Below are positions 16,374 through 23,748 of a stretch of 24,962 nucleotides of DNA, one piece after another. A model generated the notes under the pieces. That model had not been told where the DNA came from. It saw nothing but the letters and a program-made list of their open reading frames with translations, and did not search any database. Each line of letters starts with the position of its first letter. Position 1 is the stretch's first letter. A program made the position numbers and the translations under genes. The DNA is from Hydrogenophaga sp. (GTDB lineage: Bacteria; Pseudomonadota; Gammaproteobacteria; Burkholderiales; Burkholderiaceae_C). The stretch is from the NCBI GenBank assembly GCA_025458415.1, contig JALOSN010000007.1:1-24962 (forward strand). The letters run 5' to 3'.

Positions 16374-17327
16374 ATGAAAACCAACTTCAACCAACCCCTT
16401 GGGGGCAACGACATGCCTCGTTTTGGCGGCATCGCCACCATGATGCGCCTGCCCTCGGTCACCACCACGCACGAGCTGGACGCCTGCTTCGTCGGTCTGC
16501 CCTTCGACCTGGGTACGTCCAACCGCAGCGGCGCGCGTTTCGGACCGCGGGCTATCCGTGCCGAGTCCGTGCTGCTGCGCCCCTACAACATGGCCACCCG
16601 GGCCGCACCATTTGACTCGCTGCAGGTCGCTGACATCGGCGACATTGCCATCAATCCCTACAACCTGGCCGACTCAATCGCGAGGATCGAGGCAGCGTAC
16701 GAGCAGATCGTCGCGACGGGATGCCGCCCGATCGCACTGGGTGGCGACCACACCGTCACACTGCCTGTACTGCGCGCCATGAAGCGCCGTTACGGTCCGG
16801 TGGCCTTGGTGCATGTGGACGCACACGCCGACGTGAACGACACCATGTTCGGAGAGAAGATCGCCCACGGTACCCCGTTCCGGCGGGCCGTCGAGGAAGG
16901 CCTGCTGATCAACGACCGGGTGACCCAGATAGGTCTGCGCGGCACCGGATACTCGGCCGAGGATTTCGACTGGTGTCGCCACCAGGGCTTCACCGTGGTC
17001 CAGGTCGAGCAGGTATGGGGACAGGCGCTCGATAGCCTGATGGACCAGGTGCGGGCCCGCGTAGGCGATGCACCGGTCTACCTGAGCTTCGATATCGACG
17101 GTATCGACCCGGCGTTCGCTCCGGGCACCGGCACGCCCGAGATCGCCGGCCTCACGGTACCGCAGGCGCTGCAGATCATCCGGGGCTGCCGGGGTCTTAA
17201 CCTGGTCGGTGCCGATCTGGTCGAGGTGTCCCCGCCCTACGATACCGCCGGCACCACTGCCCTGCTGGCAGCCAACCTCGCCTACGAGATGCTGTGTGCG
17301 ATGCCAGGGGTGGAGGTCCGCGAATGA
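16374..17327 (+). CDS. Agmatinase/ureohydrolase family Mn-dependent guanidino hydrolase
   Basis: 317 residues from ATG at 16374, close to the usual 310-320 of agmatinases and guanidinobutyrases. All expected di-manganese ligands are present: His126 in GGDHT, Asp149, His151 and Asp153 in VDAHADV, and Asp240 and Asp242 in SFDIDGIDP. HGTPFRRA at 165-172 is the agmatinase-like substrate loop. The enzyme releases urea from a guanidino compound such as agmatine, 4-guanidinobutyrate or 3-guanidinopropionate; sequence alone does not tell which. Its stop overlaps the start of the next gene (ATGA), so the two are probably translationally coupled. Its product would be an amine or amino acid for the neighbouring oxidase or dehydrogenase. 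Confidence 0.92.
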   Translation: MKTNFNQPLGGNDMPRFGGIATMMRLPSVTTTHELDACFVGLPFDLGTSNRSGARFGPRAIRAESVLLRPYNMATRAAPFDSLQVADIGDIAINPYNLADSIARIEAAYEQIVATGCRPIALGGDHTVTLPVLRAMKRRYGPVALVHVDAHADVNDTMFGEKIAHGTPFRRAVEEGLLINDRVTQIGLRGTGYSAEDFDWCRHQGFTVVQVEQVWGQALDSLMDQVRARVGDAPVYLSFDIDGIDPAFAPGTGTPEIAGLTVPQALQIIRGCRGLNLVGADLVEVSPPYDTAGTTALLAANLAYEMLCAMPGVEVRE

Positions 17328-18877
17328 ACCTGACGACCACCGCTTGCGACGCAGGCGCTGACGGCATCGCGTCAAGTCTGTTGCGGCAGGTGGCACAGCG
17401 GCGACTGAATGAGTTGCCTGGCCTCTATGCGGGTGAGCAAGCATGCGAAGGCACCGGCGATCCCATGACCCTACATTCACCGCTCACTGGTCTGCGGCTG
17501 GGAGACATACCAGGCGCATCAAGCGGACAGGTTGATCAGGCGGTCCAAGCCGCCCGTCGAGCACTGACCATCTGGCGAAACACGCCTAGAGTGGCAAGGG
17601 CGGCGGCGCTGCACCGCATCGCCGCCGCGCTCGAACGGGAACAAAGCGGACTCTGTTCGCTCCTGCACCTGAGCAACGGCAAGCCGGCTGCCGAGGCAGC
17701 CATTGACGTGTCCGACGCCATCGCCACTTGGCGCTACTACGCAGAGCTGTGTGCTGACTGGGACATGTTCGACAGCGAACCGGTGCCGATGTCCGACGGA
17801 ATGTTCTCAGCCGAGCGCCTGTATGTCCCGGTGGGCGTCGCAGCACTGGTCCTGCCCTGGAACTTTCCGCTGGTGACCGCAGCCTGGAAGATGGCGCCCG
17901 CTTTGGCCGCGGGGTGCGTGGTGGTGGTCAAGCCATCGGAGGTGGCGCCACTGCCGGAGCAGGCCCTGGCGGCTCTGATCACGCGCTGTGCGTTACCTCC
18001 AGGGGTGGTGAACTGGGTGTTCGGTGGTGCCACTGTCGGGCGATCGCTGGTGGCGCACCCGGGCATCGACAAGGTATCGTTCACCGGCAGCACGGCCGTC
18101 GGCCGGCAGGTGATGCAGGCCGCCACCCCTCGCTTCACACGGTTGGGCCTGGAACTGGGCGGCAAGTCCTCGCTGATCGTCTGTGCCTCAGCCGATGTCG
18201 ACCGCGCGGTGCAACTGGCGGCCACCGGCATTTTCACGAACGCAGGGCAGATGTGCTCGGCCACCTCGCGGGTGCTGGTCCATCACAGCCTGTATGCGAC
18301 CTTCCTGAAGCATTTTGCGGCGGCGGCAAGCCATTGGCGACCGGTGACGGTGGCCAGACCAGGGGAACCGGCCTACGGCCCCCTGGTGAACCAGCAGCAG
18401 CAAGCCAGGGTGCTGGCCATGATCAGGCAGGGCATCCTGGATGGCATTGACGTAATGGCAGGCGGCGATGTGCCGGACGAGGCGCCCGAAGGCTTTTTTG
18501 TGGAACCTACCGTGCTGGCCGGTGTCTCGGCCGGTCATCCGCTCTGGCGCGACGAGATATTCGGTCCAGTGGCGTGCGTTCGACCTTTCGGCACCGAAGG
18601 CGAAGCCGTAGCGGCAGCCAACGACACCGAGTACGGCTTGGCCGGTACGGTGATAAGCGAAGACACCGACGAGTTGCAGCGTATCGCCCGCGCACTGCGG
18701 GCCGGCATTGTCTGGCAGAACGTGCCCCAGATGGTGTTCCCCGAGGTCGGCTGGGGCGGTTTTGGCAGTAGCGGCATCGGGCGAGAGCTGGGCATTCCCG
18801 GCCTGCGTGCCTACCAGGAACCCCAGCATTTCTTGCGCGGTACGAATTGCAACGCTGTCACGCAATACCCCGATTGA
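17324..18877 (+). CDS. NAD(P)-dependent aldehyde dehydrogenase (PuuC/betaine aldehyde dehydrogenase-like)
   Basis: 517 residues from ATG at 17324, which shares ATGA with the ureohydrolase stop. Catalytic residues are in place: Asn180 in LPWNFP, Glu277 in LELGGKS and Cys311 in NAGQMCSATSR. VVVKPSEVAPLPE (201-213) and FTGSTAVG (253-260) are the cofactor-binding segments. The N-terminal extension of about 35 residues before the usual start of the domain is slightly long. The enzyme oxidises an aldehyde to a carboxylic acid in the cytoplasm and would take the aldehyde made by the FAD oxidase. Aminoaldehydes are the natural guess from context, but this is not proven by any visible residue. Confidence 0.92.
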   Translation: MNLTTTACDAGADGIASSLLRQVAQRRLNELPGLYAGEQACEGTGDPMTLHSPLTGLRLGDIPGASSGQVDQAVQAARRALTIWRNTPRVARAAALHRIAAALEREQSGLCSLLHLSNGKPAAEAAIDVSDAIATWRYYAELCADWDMFDSEPVPMSDGMFSAERLYVPVGVAALVLPWNFPLVTAAWKMAPALAAGCVVVVKPSEVAPLPEQALAALITRCALPPGVVNWVFGGATVGRSLVAHPGIDKVSFTGSTAVGRQVMQAATPRFTRLGLELGGKSSLIVCASADVDRAVQLAATGIFTNAGQMCSATSRVLVHHSLYATFLKHFAAAASHWRPVTVARPGEPAYGPLVNQQQQARVLAMIRQGILDGIDVMAGGDVPDEAPEGFFVEPTVLAGVSAGHPLWRDEIFGPVACVRPFGTEGEAVAAANDTEYGLAGTVISEDTDELQRIARALRAGIVWQNVPQMVFPEVGWGGFGSSGIGRELGIPGLRAYQEPQHFLRGTNCNAVTQYPD

Positions 18878-18898
18878 CTTCAACCCAAGGAAACCCTC

Positions 18899-19255
18899 AT
18901 GAACAAGGACATTCAAGCTATTCGCAGACTCGGCCTCGGACGGGGCGTCCAGTCCGACCTACCTCCTCTACCGGAAGGCACCTCAACCGACTGGAAAGAA
19001 ACCGACTGGCGTGTCGCTGAAGGTCCGGCCAGCCAGTTTTTGGCAGGTTCCTGGGAAGGTCAGCCAGGAGAGATACCAGTCGACTACCCGTACGGCGAGT
19101 TCTGCTTCATCACCAGCGGTCGTATCGCACTGGAAGACGCAAAGGGCAACCGCGCCGAGTTCGCCGCAGGCGATGCCTTTCACGTGCCCAAGGGCTTTTC
19201 AGGACGTTGGATCACCATCGAAGCCGCAAGCAAGCACTATGTAATCGTGGAGTGA
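18899..19255 (+). CDS. Small cupin-domain protein (Cupin_3/DUF861 type)
   Basis: 118 residues from ATG at 18899, with AAGGA nine bases upstream, 21 bp after the dehydrogenase gene. The single cupin barrel shows YPYGEFCFITSGRIALED as motif 1 and FAAGDAFHVPKGFSGRW as motif 2. The family (related to the ureidoglycine aminohydrolase cupin) often sits at the end of amine-oxidation operons beside GPO-like oxidases and aldehyde dehydrogenases, as here. Its role there is unknown. The metal-binding histidines of active cupin enzymes are largely absent from motif 1, so a binding or sensing role is as likely as catalysis. It is the last gene before the terminator. Confidence 0.85.
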   Translation: MNKDIQAIRRLGLGRGVQSDLPPLPEGTSTDWKETDWRVAEGPASQFLAGSWEGQPGEIPVDYPYGEFCFITSGRIALEDAKGNRAEFAAGDAFHVPKGFSGRWITIEAASKHYVIVE

Positions 19256-19286
19256 TCAGAGCCGTCAACTGGACGGCCCGGCCGAA

Positions 19287-19313
19287 AAAAGGCCGGGACG
19301 AGCCCGGCTTTTT
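19287..19313. terminator. Bidirectional intrinsic terminator between the cupin operon and the helicase gene
   Basis: GCCGGG (19292-19297) and CCCGGC (19303-19308) pair around a 5-nt loop, with an A run on the left and a T run (19309-19313) on the right, so it can stop transcription on both strands between convergent genes. An upstream CCCGGCC at 19277-19283 can pair with the same GGCCGGG, giving a competing hairpin. Confidence 0.88.
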
Positions 19314-19334
19314 CATGTGCGCACCGTGCTGTGT

Positions 19335-20983
19335 TCAGCGCGGGCTGCGGCGTGCCGACGGACGGAAAGCGTCGTTGCGGCGACCCTCCGCAGGGGCACC
19401 ACGACCACCGAAGCGGTCACCCGAGCGTTGCTCGCGCGGACCGCGATCGGCCAGGGCCGCTCCCGGTCGCTCACGCCCTTTGTCGGTGCGACCGAACGAT
19501 GCGAAACCGCCATGGGCGCCTGCTCCCTGACGCGGCCGGGCCGCTTCGTCGCGGGCAGGCCGCTCCCAGCGGGGATCGGCGCGGCGCTCGTCGCGCTCTG
19601 CCGGTCGTGCGTCGCCGAAGCCGCCACCCATGCGGGGCGCACCACGGCGGTCACCAAAACGGTCGCCACCGCGCCCGGCCGGACGGCCACCGTTGCCACG
19701 GCCACGACCGAAGTCGTTCTGCGGCGGACGCTGGCGCGGCTCCAGGCCTTGCACGGTCTTGACCTGTAGTCCTCGGCCTTCATCGGAAGACCGTAGTTGA
19801 ACACGTGCGTAATGGTCGGCACGTCGATGCCGCGGGCTGCCACATCGGTGGCCACCAGGAACTGCACCTGACCGTTGCGCAGCGCCATCAGGCGGCGGTT
19901 GCGCAGGCCCTGGCTCAGGGCCCCATGCAGAGCGACGGCGGCAAAACCGGCCTGCTGCAGGTCGGCAGCCAGGCCGTCGCATTCGATCTGCGTGCTGCAG
20001 AAGACGACCGCCTGGTCGATGGCGGCGTCGCGCAGCCAGTGGTCGAGCAAGGCGCGCTTGTGCTGCTGGTCATCGGCCCAGTACAGCTGCTGGCGGATGT
20101 TGGCGTGCTTCTCCTGGGGCGTGTCGATCTGCACCTTCTGCACATGCTTGCCGCCGTCGTGCATCACACGCAGCGCCAGTTGCTGGATGCGCGGCGCGAA
20201 GGTGGCACTGAACATCATGGTCTGGCGGCGCTGGCTGGTCAGGTTGTTGACCTCGGCCAGGTCGTCGGCAAAGCCCAGGTCCAGCATGCGGTCAGCCTCG
20301 TCGACCACCAGGAACTGAACCTGATCGAGCTGGATCTGGCCCGAGCGCTGCAGGTCCAGCAGGCGGCCGGGCGTGGCCACCACCAGATCGGCGTTCTGCA
20401 GGCGGGCGATCTGCATCTGATAAGGCATGCCGCCCACCACGTTGGCAATGCGCAGGCCACGGCAATGGCGCACCAGGTCGATGGCATCGTGGGCCACCTG
20501 CTGGGCCAGTTCGCGGGTCGGGCACAGCACCAGTGCGCCGGGGGTCGCCGGCTTGAAGTGGCGCGCCAGGGTCGGGTTCTTGCGCTTGGGACGCTTGGGC
20601 GGCGCTTCGCCACGGGCCAGGGCCTCGGCGGTGGCACGCTCCAGGGCCTCGCGCTCGCGGGCTTGCTCGGCGTCTTTCTGCTGGATCAGGGTGTGCAGCA
20701 CCGGCAGCAGGAAGGCGGCGGTCTTGCCGCTGCCCGTCTGGCTGGAGACCATCAGGTCGGCGTAGCGCTGTTCGCCCTCGGCCAGCAGTGCCTTGGGCAC
20801 CACCTGGGACTGGACTGCCGTGGGAGCCACGTAGCCCAGATCGGCACAGGCCTGGGCCAGTTCAGAGGCCAGGCCCAGCAATTCAAAGGCATTGGGCTCA
20901 CGCACCGCGGCCTGAGGTTCCGCGACCACGGTCGCGTCCAGCTCTTGCGCCTCGAAGGCGACGTCATCCATACGTTCTTTCAT
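19335..20983 (-). pseudogene. DEAD-box ATP-dependent RNA helicase (RhlE-like), motif VI deleted and C terminus frameshifted
   Basis: From ATG at 20983 the frame carries SQTGSGKT (motif I, 81-88), PTRELA (155-160), TPGR (204-207), DEAD (228-231), SAT (259-261) and ATDVAARGID (motif V, 378-387), then NYGLPMKAEDY ending at residue 406. The next residues should be VHRIGRTGRAG (motif VI) plus about 25-30 more of the RecA2 domain. Instead the sequence jumps, near 19765, to a linker-like VKTVQGLEPRQRPP in another frame, followed by an RGG/RDR-rich tail that ends at a TGA at 19335, just before the terminator. Read without frame change, the product ends at 19313 with an unrelated tail of about 150 residues. 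Motif VI arginines are needed for ATP hydrolysis in this family, so the protein should be inactive if the sequence is right. An assembly error is an alternative. Confidence 0.85.
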
Positions 20984-21267
20984 GTTTCATCATCCCGGCG
21001 CGCCAGAAAATGGGGCGCGCACATGCGGACAAAGCGAAACGCGGTGCGCAGGTCTGAGCGGTTCCATCAGGAACGCTCAACGCGCAGTCGGGCTGCTTCG
21101 TTCGTGGTTGCAGACAACATCAACCATCAAACGAAGAGCGAGGCGAGCCTGGACCCGGTGACGGGTATGGGCTGCGAACAACGCATGGCCCCGATCAGAT
21201 CGTCCCGGTTCACACCGCGTGCGGTGCGTCGGGACTGCGGGACACTGTGAGTGTGAGGCAGATGCAC
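20984..21267 (-). promoter_or_regulatory. Probable structured 5' leader and promoter region of the helicase gene
   Basis: About 280 bp with no supported gene. Two hairpins lie near the helicase start on its coding strand. One pairs 20998-21004 with 21014-21020 (seven G-C pairs, nine-base loop), 15 bp before the ATG. The other pairs 21056-21065 with 21070-21078 (GAGC-GTTCC/GGAAC-GCTC with one bulged G and an ATCA loop). Long structured leaders are known for cold-induced DEAD-box helicase mRNAs; that this one is regulated is inference. No promoter could be fixed. Confidence 0.45.
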
Positions 21268-21296
21268 AAAGGCTGCGCTTTTTGGGCGCAGCCTTT
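21268..21296. terminator. Strong hairpin terminator after the phosphate transporter gene
   Basis: An 11-bp perfect stem, AAAGGCTGCGC (21268-21278) with GCGCAGCCTTT (21286-21296), and a 7-nt loop. It lies 52 bp past the transporter stop on the minus strand. The T tract after the stem is short on that strand. It separates the transporter from the helicase promoter region. Confidence 0.8.
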
Positions 21297-21348
21297 GATT
21301 ATCACACAGTTTCAGGGATTACCCTAGCCCTTTTTCCGTCTGCAGGGA

Positions 21349-22935
21349 TCAGGTCATCACGGCCACGACGATGTGGAACAGGATCGCCGCCAGCACGGCG
21401 GTGGCAGGCACGGTCACGATCCAGGCGGCCACGATGCGCATCACCGTCGAACGCTTGACCAGCTCCTTCTTGTAGGCCTTCCTCATCGCTTTCTGTTCCT
21501 TTTTGGCCAGGACCGTTCCTTCGGCCATCTCGCGCAGCTTGGCCCGCTTCTTCATCTCGGCCAGCATGCGCTTCTTCTCCCTGACCTCGGCTGCCTCGAA
21601 GCGCTTGAGGTAGGCCTCGACCTCACCGCGGTCGGCGCCCTGATGACCGGCGAACACCACCGATTCCATCTTGGCGTAGTTGACCTTGAGAAGCTCGCGC
21701 AGGAACCCGACTCCGAACACCGCGCCAATGGTGGTGTGCGTGGTCGATATGGGCATGCCCATCTCCGAAGCCACGATCACCGTCACGGTGGCCGACATGG
21801 CGATGGAGTACGCCCGCATGTTGTCCAGTTCGGTGATTTCCTTGCCCACGGTGCGGATCAGCTTGGCACCGTACAGGGCCAGTCCGACCGCCAGTCCCAT
21901 GGCGCCCAGCACCATGATCCACATCGGGGATGCCGCACGGGTGGCCACCGCGCCGCTCTTGACCGCCTCATAAATGGCCGCCAGCGGTCCGATCGCGTTG
22001 CCCACGTCGTTGGCACCGTGCGCGAAGCTCAGCAGCGCAGCCGAACAGATGAGGGGCCAGACGAACAGGCGGTTGACGCCATCCTTGCTGTTGTCCTGTC
22101 TCAGGGCAGCCCGGGCGATCGGTTTGCGAATGAGGGCCCAGACCACCACCGCCACGACGGCACCGAGCGCGACAGCGGGCAAGAAGCCCACCTTGATCAG
22201 CTGGCTCAGGCCCTTGAGCATCATGAAGGTCGCGTAAGCCCAGACCATCAGGGCGATCAGCACCGGTACCACCCGGGCTGCCGCCTCGGTCTTTTCCGTG
22301 CGGTAGGTGATGCTGCGCTTGATGGCGTAGAGGAACAAGGCCGCGATCAGCGCACCCGCCAGGGGCGAAGCCACCCAGCTGGCCACGATCCTGGTGATGG
22401 TGGCCCAGTTCACCAGTCCCCAGCCGCCGGCGGCGATACCGGCCCCCATGACGGCGCCGATGATCGAGTGGGTGGTCGACACAGGGGCCCCGAGGGCCGT
22501 GGCCAGGTTCAGCCACAGCGCACCCGCCAGAAGTGCCGCCAGCATCACCCAGGCAAACAGCGCCGGATCGGCGATCTGCTTGCTGTCGATGATGCCACCC
22601 TTGATCGTGCCGACCACCTCACCACCGGCAAAGATGGCGCCCAGCGCCTCGAACACCGCTGCGATGGCGATGGCCCAGCCCATGGTGATGGCGCCGGACC
22701 CCACCGCAGGCCCCATGTTGTTGGCAACGTCGTTGGCGCCGATGTTCATGGCCATGTAGCCACCGATGACGGCGGCCACGATCAGCAATCCCACCGACAT
22801 GGTCGGCAGATCGGCCACCGCAGCGCCGGTCAGCGAGGCGTAAAGGCCCACGAGGGCCAGGAACAACAGGGCGCCACCGAGCTGGATGACTTCCAGGTGC
22901 CGGGACACAAACCGGCTGCGGGATTTTTTTGTCAT
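21349..22935 (-). CDS. PiT family inorganic phosphate transporter
   Basis: 528 residues from ATG at 22935. The inverted-repeat PiT architecture is clear: GANDVANNMGPAVGSGAITMG (from residue 66) in the first half and GANDVGNAIGPLAA in the second, each the PiT signature that forms the phosphate and cation site. STTHSIIGAVMGAG and STTHTTIGAVFGVG are the paired second signatures. About ten to twelve membrane helices are present. A charged cytoplasmic stretch of about 60 residues (EVEAYLKRFEAAEVREKKRMLAEMKKRAK) lies before the last helix and may form a coiled coil. The protein imports phosphate with protons or metal-phosphate. The DUF47 partner gene often found just upstream is missing; oligoribonuclease lies there instead. 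Confidence 0.93.
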   Translation of the reverse strand: MTKKSRSRFVSRHLEVIQLGGALLFLALVGLYASLTGAAVADLPTMSVGLLIVAAVIGGYMAMNIGANDVANNMGPAVGSGAITMGWAIAIAAVFEALGAIFAGGEVVGTIKGGIIDSKQIADPALFAWVMLAALLAGALWLNLATALGAPVSTTHSIIGAVMGAGIAAGGWGLVNWATITRIVASWVASPLAGALIAALFLYAIKRSITYRTEKTEAAARVVPVLIALMVWAYATFMMLKGLSQLIKVGFLPAVALGAVVAVVVWALIRKPIARAALRQDNSKDGVNRLFVWPLICSAALLSFAHGANDVGNAIGPLAAIYEAVKSGAVATRAASPMWIMVLGAMGLAVGLALYGAKLIRTVGKEITELDNMRAYSIAMSATVTVIVASEMGMPISTTHTTIGAVFGVGFLRELLKVNYAKMESVVFAGHQGADRGEVEAYLKRFEAAEVREKKRMLAEMKKRAKLREMAEGTVLAKKEQKAMRKAYKKELVKRSTVMRIVAAWIVTVPATAVLAAILFHIVVAVMT

Positions 22936-23043
22936 GTTTTTTTCACGTGAATTTCACGATTTTGACATGTGTCCGGCAGCCCCCGCCCGGCGCCGGCACC
23001 CGTCGACCGGATCGCACAGCCGCTGGTGACTGCCGGGCCAGGG

Positions 23044-23664
23044 TCAGCGCAAGAAATGGGTGCGGTAGTGCTCGAGTTCGTCGATCGACTCGTGCACGTC
23101 GGCCAGGGCGGTGTGGCGCTGCTGTTTCTTGAACGCGTCATAGACCGCCGGGCGCCAGCGCTTGGCCAGTTCTTTGAGTGTGCTCACGTCAAGGCACCGG
23201 TAGTGGAAATAGGCTTCCAGCTTCGGCATGTACTTCACCAGGAAGCGCCTGTCCTGGCTGATGGTGTTGCCACACATGGGCGAGGCGTTTTTGGGCACAT
23301 AACGGGCGATGAACTCCAGCAGCTGCTGCTCGGCGTCGGCCTCGTCGATGGTGCTGGCCTTGACCTTGTCGATCAGTCCGCTGCGGCCGTGCGTACCCTT
23401 GTTCCAGTTGTCCATGGCATCGAGCACCGCCGGACCCTGGTGGATCACCAGCACCGGTCCCTCCACCCGTGGCGTCAGCTCCGGCCCCGTGACGACAACG
23501 GCAATCTCCAGCAGACGCTCCTTTTCAGGGTCCAGGCCACTCATTTCACAGTCGAGCCAGACCAGGTTCTGGTCGCTGCGTGCCAAAGGGGGGAGTGCCG
23601 CGGAACCGGTGGCGGTTCCGGCTGCACCGATAGGGGGTGCGTCGATCGGGTTTTCCGTACTCAT
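23044..23664 (-). CDS. orn: Oligoribonuclease (3'-to-5' exonuclease)
   Basis: 206 residues from ATG at 23664. The DEDDh catalytic set is complete: Asp38 and Glu40 in WLDCEMSGLDPE, Asp138 in CGNTISQD, His184 and Asp189 in HTALADV. DVSTLKELAKRW (159-170) is a hallmark of Orn. The enzyme degrades two- to five-nucleotide RNA, including pGpG from cyclic-di-GMP turnover, in the cytoplasm. The first 30 residues are a Pro/Ala/Gly-rich extension absent from the 180-residue E. coli protein; no later Met start fits, so it is kept. The gene is divergent from the M48 protease with 84 bp between starts, an arrangement common in Burkholderiales. Confidence 0.95.
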   Translation of the reverse strand: MSTENPIDAPPIGAAGTATGSAALPPLARSDQNLVWLDCEMSGLDPEKERLLEIAVVVTGPELTPRVEGPVLVIHQGPAVLDAMDNWNKGTHGRSGLIDKVKASTIDEADAEQQLLEFIARYVPKNASPMCGNTISQDRRFLVKYMPKLEAYFHYRCLDVSTLKELAKRWRPAVYDAFKKQQRHTALADVHESIDELEHYRTHFLR

Positions 23665-23748
23665 GGCAGGCATTCTCGCCGATGTGCCCGATCTCCCTCC
23701 CGGCCCCGCCTGCGCCGTGGCCTTGGCCATTTCGTTAGACTCCGCGCC

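Noticed and set aside
19805..21250. A 481-codon plus-strand open frame opposite the helicase
   Set aside because: Composition is that of an antisense shadow, and the minus strand carries all helicase motifs I to V.
21373..22950. A 525-codon open frame on the plus strand opposite the phosphate transporter
   Set aside because: It is rich in His, Gln, Gly and Arg with no recognisable domain, and it mirrors the GC-rich codons of the transporter gene, whose signatures are complete.
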